Below are positions 30,441-41,869 of a stretch of 64,000 nt of DNA, one piece after another. The first letter of the stretch is position 1; the number at the start of each line of letters is the position of its first letter. This DNA comes from Rhodobacterales bacterium (lineage in GTDB: Bacteria > Pseudomonadota > Alphaproteobacteria > Rhodobacterales > Rhodobacteraceae), in NCBI GenBank assembly GCA_002747325.1, contig PDOZ01000033.1:42336-106335 (forward strand), written 5' to 3'. The notes under the pieces were generated by a model that worked only from the letters and a program-made list of their open reading frames with translations, was not told the origin of the DNA and searched no databases. The position numbers and the translations under genes were made by a program.

Positions 30441-31457
30441 TCAGGAGTAATATTTATCGTAAAGCGGCTCCAGCGCGGCGTGGTCGAATAGCGAGGAAAC
30501 CGAGGTGCCGCCCCAGATGTTGAGGATCGCCTGCGCGAACATCGGCGCGGTCGGCACGATGCGGATATTGTCGGCGTTCAGCACCGGCTCCGTCGGCTGG
30601 ATCGAATCCGTCAGCACCAGCGATTTCATCACCGAATTTTGCACCCGCTCCACCGCCGGGCCGGACATGACGCCGTGTGTGATATAGGAATGCACTTCCT
30701 GCGCGCCGTTTTCCATCAGCACTTCAGCGGCTTTGCACAGGGTTCCTGCGGTGTCGCAAATATCGTCAACGATGATGCAGCGCTTGCCGGACACGTTGCC
30801 GATCACGGTCATTTCCGCAACTTCCCCCGGCTTCTCACGCCGTTTGTCGACGATGGAGAGCGGTGCGCCGATGCGTTTGGCCAATTCGCGCGCCCGCGCG
30901 ACCCCGCCCACATCCGGGGAGACCACCATCACTTCGTCCAGACAATCCTTGAAATTGTGTTTCACGTCGAGGGCGAAGATCGGCGAGGCATAAAGGTTGT
31001 CCACCGGCATGTCGAAAAAGCCCTGAATCTGCGCCGCGTGCAGGTCCATGGTCAAAACCCGCTCCACGCCGGATTGCGCGATCATGTTGGCAACCAGCTT
31101 GGCGGAAATCGGCGTGCGCGCCTTGGTGCGGCGGTCCTGCCGGGCATAGCCGAAATAGGGGATCACGGCGGTGATGCGGTTGGCGGAAGAGCGGCGCAGG
31201 GTGTCGGCGATGATCAAGAGTTCCATCAGCGTGTCGTTTGCCGGGTTCGAGGTCGACTGGATGATGAACATATCCTCGCCGCGCACGTTTTCGTGGATCT
31301 CGACGAACACTTCCGAATCGTTGAAGCGCTCAACCCGCGCATCCACCAGCGAGACCGGCCGCCCGCGATGCACCCGCATTCGCTGGGCGATCCCTTCCGC
31401 TAAGGGCAAATTGGCGTTGCCGGAGATGAGTTTCGGTTCCTGAACAGAGGCGGGCAT
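30441..31457 (-). CDS. prs: Ribose-phosphate pyrophosphokinase
   Basis: 338-residue PRPP synthase that supplies PRPP for purine, pyrimidine, histidine and NAD synthesis. Conserved features: [40 protein letters not shown] and the PRPP-binding loop [12 protein letters not shown]. It is slightly longer than the usual 310-315 residues at both ends, which is normal for Rhodobacterales. ATG at 31457 with AGGGAG upstream. Ends KYYS. Confidence 0.95.
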   Translation of the reverse strand: MPASVQEPKLISGNANLPLAEGIAQRMRVHRGRPVSLVDARVERFNDSEVFVEIHENVRGEDMFIIQSTSNPANDTLMELLIIADTLRRSSANRITAVIPYFGYARQDRRTKARTPISAKLVANMIAQSGVERVLTMDLHAAQIQGFFDMPVDNLYASPIFALDVKHNFKDCLDEVMVVSPDVGGVARARELAKRIGAPLSIVDKRREKPGEVAEMTVIGNVSGKRCIIVDDICDTAGTLCKAAEVLMENGAQEVHSYITHGVMSGPAVERVQNSVMKSLVLTDSIQPTEPVLNADNIRIVPTAPMFAQAILNIWGGTSVSSLFDHAALEPLYDKYYS

Positions 31458-31512
31458 GGCAGCACTCCCTGGGCTAGGTCTGGATTGTAACAGAATCGCG
31501 ACGTGGCGCTTG

Positions 31513-31540
31513 TTGACACCGCTTAACACCCGGTTAGGTT
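31513..31540 (+). promoter_or_regulatory. Candidate promoter of the hydrolase gene
   Basis: TTGACA (31513-31518) and TAGGTT (31535-31540) are spaced 16 bp, about 57 bp before the TTG start at 31597. The -35 box is perfect, the -10 weak. Confidence 0.4.
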
Positions 31541-31596
31541 CAAAGCCACAACTCTTGCGCCGCTGGGGCAAGGAAAATGCAGGGAAGGGGCCGGTT

Positions 31597-32412
31597 TTGG
31601 CAGATACGGCAGGGCTGGAGAAGGTTGCGGGCTATGACACGCGGGTAATTCGCTATGGTGCGGGTCCGCGCGCGGCGCTGTTTTTGCATGCGTCGATGGG
31701 CAATGCGAAGGACTGGACCGGGGTGCAGGCCGAGCTTCTGGAGCAGTTGACCATGACCGCGTTCGACCGTCCTTCGCATGGCCGTGCGCCGCGCTGGCAG
31801 GGGGGCGATGCGCTGGCCCTCTTTGAGCAAAGCGTCGATATGGCGGGGGCGTTGATTGACGGGCAGGCGGACGTGATTGCCCATTCCTTCGGCGCGACGG
31901 TAGCCCTCGGGCTGGCGCTGAAAATGCCGGAAAAGGTCCGCAGCCTGACTCTGTACGAGCCGGTGCTGTTTGGGGCGATCAAGGAACGCCCCGAGCCGCA
32001 GGCCTTCTTTGGCACGATGGGGCGCTTTCAGCAGTTGATCGAGGCGGGCGACGAGGCCGAGGCGGCCCGGTTGTTCAACGACGCCATCATGCCGGAAGCG
32101 CCCTGGGCCGCCTTGCCGGAGCCGATCCGCGCGGCGATGGCGCGTCGCATTCACGTCATCGCCGACGAAGGGCCGGTGGTGATGGGCGAGGTTGCCGATC
32201 TGGCCAATCCGGCGCGGCTCGCAGGGCTGAACATGCCGGTGCAATTCCTGCACGGCAGCCGCTCGCCCGCGATGTTTGGCGCGGTAATCGCCTATTTTTG
32301 CGCTCATATCCCGCAGGCGCAGCGCAAGATTATCGGCGGTGCGGGGCATATGGGACCGCTGACGCATCCGCGCGCGATTGCGATGGAAATCGAAGCGTTT
32401 TTAAGGGCTTAG
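31597..32412 (+). CDS. Alpha/beta-fold hydrolase
   Basis: 271-residue serine hydrolase of unknown substrate. The oxyanion-hole region is [13 protein letters not shown], the nucleophile elbow is AHSFGA, and the catalytic His is probably in [12 protein letters not shown] near the C-terminus. TTG at 31597 is chosen because AAGGGG lies 6 nt upstream and the homologous fold begins shortly after; a longer frame to 31456 overlaps the prs start. The stop overlaps the convergent threonine aldolase gene by 4 nt. Confidence 0.78.
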   Translation: MADTAGLEKVAGYDTRVIRYGAGPRAALFLHASMGNAKDWTGVQAELLEQLTMTAFDRPSHGRAPRWQGGDALALFEQSVDMAGALIDGQADVIAHSFGATVALGLALKMPEKVRSLTLYEPVLFGAIKERPEPQAFFGTMGRFQQLIEAGDEAEAARLFNDAIMPEAPWAALPEPIRAAMARRIHVIADEGPVVMGEVADLANPARLAGLNMPVQFLHGSRSPAMFGAVIAYFCAHIPQAQRKIIGGAGHMGPLTHPRAIAMEIEAFLRA

Positions 32413-33455
32413 CGGATCAGCGCGAGGAAGTCCTCCACCATGTCTTCCGTGCCGGACCAGTCGCAGACCATGCGCGCGGTGAGCATTTCCTCCGGGTCGT
32501 CACCCGCCAGCGCTCCCTCCCAGACGTAGTATTGCGCGCCCGCGCGGTGCAGTTTTTCATGCGCCCAGCGGGGGAATTTGGCGAAACTCATATTGGCCTC
32601 GGCGCGCCAGACCAGTTCGGCATGGGGCAGGGCGGCGAGGCCCGTTGCCAGCCGGGCGTTGGTTGCATTCGCGCGTTTGGCCAGATCGAGCCACAACCCG
32701 CCCTCGAGATAGCCCAGCATTTGCGCCGCGAGGTAGCGGTGTTTGGATAGCAGATGCGCCCCGCGCTTGCGCCGCAGCTCGAATTCCCAGCTATGTTTCG
32801 GGTCGAAAAAGATCACCGCCTCAACCCCCATCGCGCCGTTCTTGGTCGCCCCGAAGGACAGCGCGTCGATGCCCGCGCGCCACGACATTTCCGCCGGACT
32901 GGCTCCGGTGGCGACCAGCGCATTGGCGAAGCGGGCGCCGTCGAGATGCACTGGCAGGTTGTAGTCTTTCGCCACGCCCGCGAGCGCCTGAATTTCTGCC
33001 GGCGTGTAAACCGTGCCGCATTCGGTCACGTTGGTTAGCGAGACCGGCCCGCGCTGCGGCCCATGCACGCCGCGGGTTTCCTCTCCATCAATACGCTGCC
33101 GTAGGGTTTTGGGCGTGAGCTTGCCGTCCGGCGTGGCAATCGTCGCCAGTTTCGCCCCGCCGGTGAAAAACTCCGGCGCGTTGCATTCGTCCTGCCTGAT
33201 ATGGGCGGCGTCAGAACAGAAAATAGCGTCATATGGGTTGCAAAGGGTTGAAAGGCAAAGGGAATTTGCCGCCGTCCCGGTCGCGACCAAATGCACCGCC
33301 GCATCCGGTGCCTCGAACAGATCGCGCAGGCTTTGCACCACTTCGGTAGTGAACGGATCACCTCCATACGGCACCGAATTTTTCTCATTGACCCGCGCCA
33401 TCGCCGCCATGATCTGTGGATGCACCGGGCCGGTATTGTCGGAGCCAAAAAACAT
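32409..33455 (-). CDS. ltaE: Low-specificity L-threonine aldolase
   Basis: 348-residue PLP enzyme of the beta-eliminating lyase family, cleaving L-threonine or allo-threonine to glycine and acetaldehyde. Features: SDNTGPVHPQIMAAM, PYGGDPFTTEV, HLDGARFANALV and the PLP-lysine segment LSFGATKNGAMG. Its ATG overlaps the ycgN stop by one base. Part of the minus-strand run ribF-ycgN-ltaE. Confidence 0.9.
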   Translation of the reverse strand: MFFGSDNTGPVHPQIMAAMARVNEKNSVPYGGDPFTTEVVQSLRDLFEAPDAAVHLVATGTAANSLCLSTLCNPYDAIFCSDAAHIRQDECNAPEFFTGGAKLATIATPDGKLTPKTLRQRIDGEETRGVHGPQRGPVSLTNVTECGTVYTPAEIQALAGVAKDYNLPVHLDGARFANALVATGASPAEMSWRAGIDALSFGATKNGAMGVEAVIFFDPKHSWEFELRRKRGAHLLSKHRYLAAQMLGYLEGGLWLDLAKRANATNARLATGLAALPHAELVWRAEANMSFAKFPRWAHEKLHRAGAQYYVWEGALAGDDPEEMLTARMVCDWSGTEDMVEDFLALIR

Positions 33456-33904
33456 CAGGTTTCCTCCTCGATCAGGTAAAACTCCCAGTCGTCCTCGTCG
33501 ACGGTTTCCTCGGAAATCGCCCAGCCCGCCACCGAAGCCCCGGCGGCCCTTGTGCTGTTTGTATCGCCGGTTCGCAGCGGGTGCCAGTCGGGAAGCGGTT
33601 TATCTTCGTGCCGCAGCCGGTAGGCGCAGGAGGCGGGCATGAAATAGGCCACATCCGGCAGGGATTTCGGGCTGAGAACGACGCATTCGGGAACGTATTG
33701 CAGCCGCGTTTCGTATTTGGTGCAGCGGCAGGTGTCGGTGTCGAGCAGTTTGCAGGAAATGCGGGTGAAATGCACCTCGCCGGTATCGGCGTCTTCGAGC
33801 TTGTTCAGGCAACATTTGCCGCAGCCATCGCAGAGCGCTTCCCATTCGCCGGGGGTCAGTTCCGAGAGCGGCAGAGTCCAGAACTGGTCGCGATGGGCCG
33901 GCAC
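33455..33904 (-). CDS. YcgN family cysteine cluster protein (UPF0260)
   Basis: 149-residue protein with a conserved cysteine cluster (CDGCGKCC at residues about 25-32, CKLLDTDTCRC about 51-61, further Cys at 74 and 92) that probably binds metal. The function is unknown. GTG start lies 3 nt after the ribF stop, so translation is likely coupled; no ATG is available nearby. Confidence 0.88.
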   Translation of the reverse strand: MPAHRDQFWTLPLSELTPGEWEALCDGCGKCCLNKLEDADTGEVHFTRISCKLLDTDTCRCTKYETRLQYVPECVVLSPKSLPDVAYFMPASCAYRLRHEDKPLPDWHPLRTGDTNSTRAAGASVAGWAISEETVDEDDWEFYLIEEET

Positions 33905-33907
33905 GGC

Positions 33908-34840
33908 TCAGGCCAGAAGCGCGCGGGCGCGGTCGCAATCGGCGCCCATCTGCGCGATCAGGGCGTCGATACTGTCGAATTTTTGTTCCGGACGCAGGTA
34001 TTCCAACAGGCCGACCGAAATGTGTTCGCCGTAAATATCGCCTTTAAAATCAAAGATATAGCTTTCAAGATTGGGCAGGTTTTCGCCAAACATCGGACGG
34101 GTGCCGAGCGAGGCCGCGCCGCCATATTCGCCCGCGAAAGATCCGGTCAGGATCGCGACCTTGACCGCGTAAACGCCGAATTTGGGCGGGTGAATCCCGG
34201 CGATATTGAGATTGGCGGTCGGGAAGCCCAGGTCGCGGCCGCGCTGGTCGCCGCGCACCACTTCGCCTTCGATGCGGTGCAAATGCCCCAGCATCCGGGC
34301 CGCGTCGGTCGGGCGGCCGTCGCTCAGGGCGCGGCGGATGGCGGTCGAACTGATTTCCTCGCCCAGATCGGCCATCAGCGGGGCGATGGTGACGCCAAAT
34401 CCGAGGCGTTTTCCGAGTTCGACCAGCATTTCCGCGCTGCCCTCGCGGTCGCGGGCGAAGCGGAAATCGGCGCCGACGATGACATGTTTCAGGCCCAGCC
34501 CGTCGTGGATCACCTTGCGGGCGAAGTCCTCGGCGGAAAGGGCCGACAGCGTGTCGTTGAAGGACAGTTCATAGAGGTTTTTCACTCCGAGGCTTTCCAG
34601 CCGACCCGCTCGCGCGGCGGCATTCATCAGACGGAAAGGCGCGGATTTGGGCGCGAAATATTGTCGCGGATGCGGCTCAAAAGTCATCACGCCCAGCGGT
34701 GCGTTCAGTTCAGCGGCCTTTTCGCGGGCGATGTCGAGGACATATTGATGCCCGCGATGCACCCCGTCAAAATTGCCGATCGCCGCGACGGCGCCGCGAT
34801 CCTGAGGCTGGGCAAATTGGTAATCTCGTGTGATGCGCAT
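33908..34840 (-). CDS. ribF: Bifunctional riboflavin kinase / FAD synthetase
   Basis: 310-residue enzyme that converts riboflavin to FMN and FAD. The N-terminal adenylyltransferase domain carries GNFDGVHRGHQ and the C-terminal flavokinase domain carries GRDLGFPTANL. Both are complete. The ATG is at 34840. Next upstream on the same strand is a MaoC hydratase, with a 44-nt gap. Confidence 0.94.
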   Translation of the reverse strand: MRITRDYQFAQPQDRGAVAAIGNFDGVHRGHQYVLDIAREKAAELNAPLGVMTFEPHPRQYFAPKSAPFRLMNAAARAGRLESLGVKNLYELSFNDTLSALSAEDFARKVIHDGLGLKHVIVGADFRFARDREGSAEMLVELGKRLGFGVTIAPLMADLGEEISSTAIRRALSDGRPTDAARMLGHLHRIEGEVVRGDQRGRDLGFPTANLNIAGIHPPKFGVYAVKVAILTGSFAGEYGGAASLGTRPMFGENLPNLESYIFDFKGDIYGEHISVGLLEYLRPEQKFDSIDALIAQMGADCDRARALLA

Positions 34841-34884
34841 GGCTGGGGCTTAACGGCGCGGGGGCTGTGGCGCAAGGGGGTAGG

Positions 34885-35325
34885 CTACCTTGTGCGGGTT
34901 GGGGCCAGCACGGTCGCCTCGCCGGTCAGCACCAGCGTATGCCCGACATGGCATTCGGTTTTCAGTTTGACCCGCCGTTTCGCGGCATTGATTTCCAGCA
35001 CGGTTACATCGGCGCGCACTTCCGCACCGGGGCGCACCGGGGCGATGAAGGTCAGATTCTGGGTCATATAGATGGTGCCGTGGCCGGGGAGTTGCTCGCC
35101 AATGACGGCGGAGATCAGCCCGGCGGTCAGCATCCCATGCGCGATGCGGCCTTTGAACAGGGTGCCCTTGGCGTATTCCTCATCCAGATGCACCGGGTTG
35201 CGGTCGGTGGAGACATCGGAAAACATCTGAATATCGTCGTCGGTCACGACTTTGGTCAGGGAGCGGGTCATGCCCACTTCCAGGTCTTCGAGATAAATCG
35301 TTCCGCGTTGTGTGCCGTCCAGCAT
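34885..35325 (-). CDS. MaoC-like hotdog-fold dehydratase
   Basis: 146-residue single hotdog protein of the MaoC/(R)-specific enoyl-CoA hydratase family. The hydratase-2 catalytic pair is visible in FSDVSTDRNPVHLDEEYA (Asp and His) and FKGRIAHGML. The likely reaction is hydration of a trans-2-enoyl-CoA. ATG at 35325 has GGAGG directly upstream; a second ATG 5 codons earlier would place that ribosome site inside the gene. Confidence 0.85.
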   Translation of the reverse strand: MLDGTQRGTIYLEDLEVGMTRSLTKVVTDDDIQMFSDVSTDRNPVHLDEEYAKGTLFKGRIAHGMLTAGLISAVIGEQLPGHGTIYMTQNLTFIAPVRPGAEVRADVTVLEINAAKRRVKLKTECHVGHTLVLTGEATVLAPTRTR

Positions 35326-35426
35326 GGGGCCTCCGAGCAATGGTCCGAGTAATAATGTGGCGCATAAGGCGCCGAACAGAAAACATAGTTACTTCGCAGG
35401 TGCAGCAATTACAAGCGATTCTTTTG

Positions 35427-36299
35427 CTATCGCAGCATCCCGATGACCAATGTAGGAACAATTTGTTGATTTTCGGTAAACGCGCGCAACAAATCCGGGT
35501 CGGGCTGTATTTTCGTGCCGGTTTCGGCCCGCGCCAGCCCGCCGGTGATGAACAGGCTGTCGATGTCCTCGCCGATGGCGCCGGCAATGTCGGTATGAAT
35601 CCCGTCGCCGAGGGCCAGCGTGCGTGCCGGGTCAAAATCCTTGCCCTGAGCGGCGAGAAGGCGGCGGGCGAGGTCATAGATCGGCGGGTGCGGCTTGCCG
35701 AAATACAGGCTTTCGCCGCCCATTTTGGTATATTCCGCCGCCACCGCGCCCGCGCACCATTCGCGCGCCTCGCCGCGGTCAACCATCAGATCGGGGTTGG
35801 CGCAGAGCAGTTTCAGCCCCTTTTGCTTGGCGAAAAGCAGGTCGGGGCGGCTGTCTTCCACCGGCGCGCGCGGGTTGAGTGGGCCGCAGCAGACGATGCC
35901 TTCGGCCTCGGATAGCGGCACGCGGGTGATGGCAACGGGATTGTCGATCACTTCCATCGGGTCGAAAAAGCTCTCATCATGCGGCTGGCCCATGAAATAG
36001 ACCTTTTCGCCTACCGCGCCGGTGAACATGGCTGCGCGGGCCGAATCGCCGGAGGTCACGAGCAGATCCCATGTGTCGCGCGGCAACCCCATCTTGTCGA
36101 GTTGCGCGGCAACGGCGGTGCGGTGGCGCGGGGCGTTGGTCACGAGAACCACCGTCCCTCCCCCGGCGCGATAGTGTTGCAGCGCGGCGACCGCGTCCGG
36201 GAAGGGCCGGATACCATCATGCACGCAGCCCCAGAGGTCGCACAGCAGCAAGTCGTAATTGGCGCTGACATCCGCCAGTTTTTCGATGATCCGGGTCAT
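35427..36299 (-). CDS. TIGR01459 family HAD-type hydrolase
   Basis: 290-residue haloacid dehalogenase-superfamily protein. Motif I is LLCDLWGCVHDG, where a Trp replaces the residue after Leu; motif II is VLVTNAP; motif IV is LALGDGIHTDIAGA. The first Asp is present. TIGR01459 members are typical of Alphaproteobacteria and resemble NagD-type sugar phosphatases; the substrate is unknown. Confidence 0.86.
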   Translation of the reverse strand: MTRIIEKLADVSANYDLLLCDLWGCVHDGIRPFPDAVAALQHYRAGGGTVVLVTNAPRHRTAVAAQLDKMGLPRDTWDLLVTSGDSARAAMFTGAVGEKVYFMGQPHDESFFDPMEVIDNPVAITRVPLSEAEGIVCCGPLNPRAPVEDSRPDLLFAKQKGLKLLCANPDLMVDRGEAREWCAGAVAAEYTKMGGESLYFGKPHPPIYDLARRLLAAQGKDFDPARTLALGDGIHTDIAGAIGEDIDSLFITGGLARAETGTKIQPDPDLLRAFTENQQIVPTLVIGMLR

Positions 36300-36418
36300 G
36301 GGCCTTCCTTCGCGTTTTCCCGTCTTTATCCTCTGCGCGCTGCCGTGTCACCCCGCGCGCATCTGTCGCTTGGAAATGGTGCAGCGATCTTTTATGGAGG
36401 CGACGAAAGGGGAAGCTC

Positions 36419-36835
36419 ATGTTGAAATGGATGTTCGCTGCGGTGACAGCAATCGCGATTGGGGTCGTGTCGTTCTTTGCTTTCGTGCTGAACGAGGCGG
36501 ACGGGGTGCCGTTTGAACACCGGGAGGCGACGCTGGCGGAAATGCGCGCGCCGGATGCGTTGCTGGTCGATATTCGCACGGCGCCGGAATGGGTCGATAC
36601 CGGGGTGATCCCGGAGGCGGAACTGGTGACGTTTACCTATCCTGATGTCTTCCTAGAGGATATTCGCGGCCAGTTGGGCGATAAAAAGCTGGTCCTGATC
36701 TGTCGCACCGGCAACCGCTCCGGGCGTGCGGCGCAAATCCTGTCGGAGATGATCGACAATCCGATCCTGTCGGTGGATGGCGGGATGCGCGACCTGATTG
36801 CGGGTGGCTACAAGACCAGCGCTCCGGTGCGGTAA
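36419..36835 (+). CDS. Rhodanese-like domain protein, membrane-anchored
   Basis: 138-residue protein with an N-terminal hydrophobic helix (about residues 4-24) and a rhodanese domain with the active-site loop CRTGNRSG. It is probably a periplasmic sulfurtransferase or a persulfide-binding protein. Monocistronic; it faces ppaC convergently with a shared hairpin between them. Confidence 0.85.
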   Translation: MLKWMFAAVTAIAIGVVSFFAFVLNEADGVPFEHREATLAEMRAPDALLVDIRTAPEWVDTGVIPEAELVTFTYPDVFLEDIRGQLGDKKLVLICRTGNRSGRAAQILSEMIDNPILSVDGGMRDLIAGGYKTSAPVR

Positions 36836-36842
36836 AGCGCAA

Positions 36843-36869
36843 AAGCGGGGCGACACGCGCGCCCCGCTT
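36843..36869 (-). terminator. Hairpin terminator between rhodanese gene and ppaC
   Basis: AAGCGGGGCG / CGCCCCGCTT, a 10-bp perfect stem with a 7-nt loop. On the minus strand it is followed by TTTTGCGCTTT, so it should serve ppaC; on the plus strand no T-run follows. Confidence 0.65.
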
Positions 36870-36881
36870 GCGAAAAGTGGC

Positions 36882-37799
36882 TCACACTTTCAAATTCGGG
36901 ATGATCTGCTTTTTGCGGCTGACGATGCCCGGCAGGACCACCGCGTCGCCTTCAACCTTGGCGTTGAAGCTCTTTTCCGCCACGGTTTTCACCAGATCGT
37001 TCGGCACCAGCAGGGTCGCTTCTTCATTCAGGATGTCCACCACGAAGAGCAATACCTGATCGACCCCGTCCGCTTCCGCCACGCCGGTCATGCTGTCCAT
37101 CAGCGACGCTTTGCGGTCCAGCACGATTTTCGGCGCGGTGGTTTCCAGCACCGAGACCCGGAACTTGGTGCCCTCAACCGCGTATTCCTTCGAGTCCATG
37201 CGCAGCAATTCGGCGTCGGAGAAGGCGGAAACATCGGATTTGGCGGCGAACATTTCTTCCGCGTAATCCGGCACCGACACGCCCAGCTCGCGCGCGAGGA
37301 TGGCGACGACGTCGCGGTCGCGGTCCGTGGTGGTCGGGGAGCGGAATTCCAGCGTGTCCGAGAGGATGCAGGACAGGGCCAGCGCCTTGATGTCGTCGGG
37401 CATGGTGGCGGCCTTGTCGCCCATCAGGTCATAGAGGATGGTCGCGGTGCAGGCGACGGGGCGGATGGTGATGTCGATCGGCCCTTTGGTTTCCAGCCCG
37501 CCCACCAGCTTGTGATGGTCGATAATGGCACGCAGATCGGCGCCGTTGATATTGGCGGGCAGTTCGGCCGGGTTGTTGGTATCGACGATGACGCAGGGCT
37601 GGTCGTCCGCCACGTCTTCGATGATCTCCGGCACCTCAAAGCCCCAGCGTTTCAGCACAAAGGCCGCTTCGGTGTTGGGCTGGCCCAGCAGGACGGCCTT
37701 GGCGTCCACGCCTTGCTGCTTCAGGAACCATTCCCAGATCAACGCCGAGCCGGTAGAGTCGGTGTCGGGGGATTTGTGGCCAAATACGAGTGTGGTCAT
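36882..37799 (-). CDS. ppaC: Manganese-dependent inorganic pyrophosphatase
   Basis: 305-residue family II pyrophosphatase (DHH/DHHA2). Metal-binding motifs: FGHKSPDTDSTGSA near the N-terminus, VIVDTNNPAE, and the DHH motif IIDHHKLVG; the DHHA2 domain ends in SRKKQIIPNL. ATG at 37799 gives the usual family start MTTLVFGHKSPD; an ATG 4 codons earlier is possible. Confidence 0.93.
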   Translation of the reverse strand: MTTLVFGHKSPDTDSTGSALIWEWFLKQQGVDAKAVLLGQPNTEAAFVLKRWGFEVPEIIEDVADDQPCVIVDTNNPAELPANINGADLRAIIDHHKLVGGLETKGPIDITIRPVACTATILYDLMGDKAATMPDDIKALALSCILSDTLEFRSPTTTDRDRDVVAILARELGVSVPDYAEEMFAAKSDVSAFSDAELLRMDSKEYAVEGTKFRVSVLETTAPKIVLDRKASLMDSMTGVAEADGVDQVLLFVVDILNEEATLLVPNDLVKTVAEKSFNAKVEGDAVVLPGIVSRKKQIIPNLKV

Positions 37800-37909
37800 G
37801 TTGCTGTCCATGTTAGCTAAGTTCCGGCCCCTTTTAAGCGCCGCACCGTCGCTTGTCATCCTTTGTTATCGCCTCTGTTTAACGGCGGGCAAACCCGCTA
37901 TCAGGGGGC

Positions 37910-38584
37910 ATGGGTAAAATCGCGGAAACAGAGCTGTATGGTCCGGTGAAGGCGCATCTTGAGGCGGCGGGATTTGAGGTCAAGGCAGAAGTGGCGTCGG
38001 CGGATGTGGTTGGGGTTTCGGGTGATCTGATTGCGGTGGTTGAGCTGAAGACCGGCTTTTCGCTGACGCTGTTGCAACAGGCTGTGGCGCGGCAGAAGGT
38101 GACGGAGATGGTCTATGTTGCGGTGCCGCGCTGGGAGGGCCGGGCGGGGTGGCGCGCTTTCAGGGGAAATATCGGATTGTGCAAGAGATTGGGTCTTGGG
38201 GTGCTTTCGGTGCGCTTAAATGATGGATTTGTGCAAGTCCATGCCGACCCGCTGCCCTTCCGTCCGCGCCCGTCGAAGCTGCGTCGGGAACGGCTGTTGG
38301 GCGAGTTTTCCCGGCGCGCGGGGGATCCGAATACCGGCGGGGCGCGCGGGCCGGTGGTGACGGCGTATCGGCAGGATGGGTTGAAACTGGTGGCCTATCT
38401 GGCGGTGCATGGGGCGTCGAAGGGGGCAGTGGTGGCGCGGGCGACCGGGGTGGCGCGGGCCACGACCATGATGCGCGACAATCATTCCGGCTGGTTTCAG
38501 AAAGTCGCCACCGGGATTTATGATTTGTCGCCCGAGGGCCGTTTGCTTGACTTGTCTCAAGGTGAAAGCGGCGGGGCGTGTTAG
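37910..38584 (+). CDS. DUF2161 family PD-(D/E)XK-like protein
   Basis: 224-residue protein. The N-terminal half resembles a PD-(D/E)XK nuclease fold (ASADVVGVSGDLIAVVELKTGFS, with D, then E-x-K). The C-terminal half is basic and may hold a winged-helix (ARATGVARATTMMRDNHSGWFQ). DUF2161 is described only as a putative phosphodiesterase. AGGGGG precedes the ATG. It is not linked to any defence gene here. Confidence 0.78.
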   Translation: MGKIAETELYGPVKAHLEAAGFEVKAEVASADVVGVSGDLIAVVELKTGFSLTLLQQAVARQKVTEMVYVAVPRWEGRAGWRAFRGNIGLCKRLGLGVLSVRLNDGFVQVHADPLPFRPRPSKLRRERLLGEFSRRAGDPNTGGARGPVVTAYRQDGLKLVAYLAVHGASKGAVVARATGVARATTMMRDNHSGWFQKVATGIYDLSPEGRLLDLSQGESGGAC

Positions 38585-38612
38585 ACTCGGGCCGAATTCA
38601 GGAGGGTATATT

Positions 38613-39767
38613 ATGAAATTCCTGCACTATTCTGCACTTGCTTTGGTCCTCAGCGCCGGGGGCGCGCTGGCTTCGGAAAACGGGGTGGAGATTGATCTCA
38701 ACTCGCTGGAAACCCTTGGCGAGCAGTTGTTTTTCGATGTGAACCTGTCGAAGAACCGCACACAGTCCTGCGCGACCTGTCACACGCCGGAAGCTGGTTT
38801 TGCGGATGCGCGGGAATCGGCGGCGGGCAGGATGGCGTCGCTGGGCGATGACGGGGTCAGCATCGGCGACCGCAACGCGCCGACGGCGAGCTATGCCAAC
38901 CAGACCCCGCGGTTCCACCGCACCGAGGAGGGCGAGTGGATCGGCGGGCAGTTTCTTGACGGGCGCGAGCCGGACCTGGAAGGGCAGGCGGGCGGTCCGC
39001 CGCTCAATCCGGTGGAAATGGGAATGCCGGACAAGGCCAGCGTGGTGGAGCGCATCCGCGAGAACCCGGACTATATCGCCGCTTTCGAGGCGCTTTATGG
39101 GGCGGAGATTTTTGACGATGTGGACGCCGCTTACCGCGCCATGACCGAGGCCATCGCCGCCTTTGAGCGCACCTCGTTCTTCTCGCCTTTCGACAGCCGT
39201 TACGACCGGGCGCTGCGTGGCGAAATTGAACTAACCAAACAAGAAGAGCTGGGCAGGCTGCTGTTTTTCTCCGAACAGTTTACAAATTGCAACCTTTGCC
39301 ACCAGCTGCGCCGCTCCGCGCTCGCGCCGGACGAGACTTTCGCCAATTACGAATATCACAATATCGGCGTGCCGGAGAATACGGCGCTGCGCGAGGTCAA
39401 TGGCGTGACCCAGATCGACCGTGGCCTGTGGCAGAACCCGGCGGTGGAGGGCGACCCGGCGACGCTGGGGCAATTCAAGGTGCCGACCCTGCGCAACGTC
39501 GCTGTTACCGGGCCGTATATGCATAATGGTGTGTTCGAGGATTTGCGCACGGTGATCCTGTTCTACAACAAGTATAACTCACGCTCCGAGGCGCGGCAGA
39601 TCAACCCGGAAACCGGCGAGCCGTTCCGTCCGCCGGAAATCCCCGGCACGCTGGCGATGGAAGAGCTGACCCACGGCCCGGCGCTCGATGACAAGCGTAT
39701 TGACGCGCTGGTCGCCTTCCTCAAGACCCTGACCGATGCCCGCTATGAGGATCTGTTGGAAGAGTAG
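38613..39767 (+). CDS. Di-heme cytochrome c peroxidase / MauG-like protein
   Basis: 384-residue periplasmic protein. A signal peptide of about 20 residues is followed by two heme c sites, CATCH and CNLCH, and the distal-heme segment VPTLRNVAVTGPYMHNG. Such enzymes reduce hydrogen peroxide using cytochrome c electrons. AGGAGG lies 8 nt before the ATG. It is followed by the groES promoter. Confidence 0.9.
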   Translation: MKFLHYSALALVLSAGGALASENGVEIDLNSLETLGEQLFFDVNLSKNRTQSCATCHTPEAGFADARESAAGRMASLGDDGVSIGDRNAPTASYANQTPRFHRTEEGEWIGGQFLDGREPDLEGQAGGPPLNPVEMGMPDKASVVERIRENPDYIAAFEALYGAEIFDDVDAAYRAMTEAIAAFERTSFFSPFDSRYDRALRGEIELTKQEELGRLLFFSEQFTNCNLCHQLRRSALAPDETFANYEYHNIGVPENTALREVNGVTQIDRGLWQNPAVEGDPATLGQFKVPTLRNVAVTGPYMHNGVFEDLRTVILFYNKYNSRSEARQINPETGEPFRPPEIPGTLAMEELTHGPALDDKRIDALVAFLKTLTDARYEDLLEE

Positions 39768-39813
39768 GGGAAACCAGTTGTAAACCGTGACAAAAGAATT
39801 TTGCCGCCGCGCG

Positions 39814-39842
39814 TTGACAGTGCGGCGGGGCGTCCTTACCTA
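39814..39842 (+). promoter_or_regulatory. Promoter of groESL
   Basis: TTGACA at 39814-39819 and TACCTA at 39837-39842, spacing 17 bp, just before the CIRCE operator. Confidence 0.65.
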
Positions 39843-39849
39843 TGCGCCG

Positions 39850-39876
39850 TTAGCACTCGCGACAGGTGAGTGCCAA
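39850..39876 (+). promoter_or_regulatory. CIRCE operator (HrcA binding site)
   Basis: TTAGCACTC, 9-nt spacer, GAGTGCCAA: one mismatch from the CIRCE consensus in the right arm. HrcA binding here would repress groESL until heat shock. It starts 8 bp after the -10 box. Confidence 0.93.
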
Positions 39877-39906
39877 AGGGAAGCAACATAGTTAAGGAGC
39901 CTGAAC

Positions 39907-40194
39907 ATGGCCTTTACCCCTCTGCACGACCGCGTGGTCGTTCGCCGCGTGGAAAGCGAAGAGAAAACCGCCGGTGGTCTGATTATCCCGGACAGCGCCA
40001 AGGAAAAGCCCGCCGAGGGCGTGGTTGTGGCCGTTGGCGCCGGGGCGCGTGACGAAGATGGCGATCGCATCCCGATGGATGTGAAAGCCGGCGACAAGAT
40101 CCTGTTCGGCAAATGGTCCGGCACCGAAATCACCCTCGACGGGGAAGAGCTGCTGATCATGAAAGAATCCGACATCATGGGCATCATTGCCTGA
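39907..40194 (+). CDS. groS: Co-chaperonin GroES
   Basis: 95-residue lid of the GroEL folding chamber. [27 protein letters not shown] and the C-terminal segment [19 protein letters not shown] are conserved. AAGGAG lies upstream of the ATG. Under CIRCE/HrcA control with groL, 34 nt downstream. Confidence 0.98.
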   Translation: MAFTPLHDRVVVRRVESEEKTAGGLIIPDSAKEKPAEGVVVAVGAGARDEDGDRIPMDVKAGDKILFGKWSGTEITLDGEELLIMKESDIMGIIA

Positions 40195-40216
40195 TTGTCC
40201 CCAGAATTAAGAATAA

Positions 40217-41869
<1,653 letters not shown>

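Noticed and set aside
37910..38584. Restriction or defence nuclease (PD-(D/E)XK-like DUF2161)
   Set aside because: It stands among metabolic genes with no methylase, helicase or other defence partner, and the family is widespread in Alphaproteobacteria.
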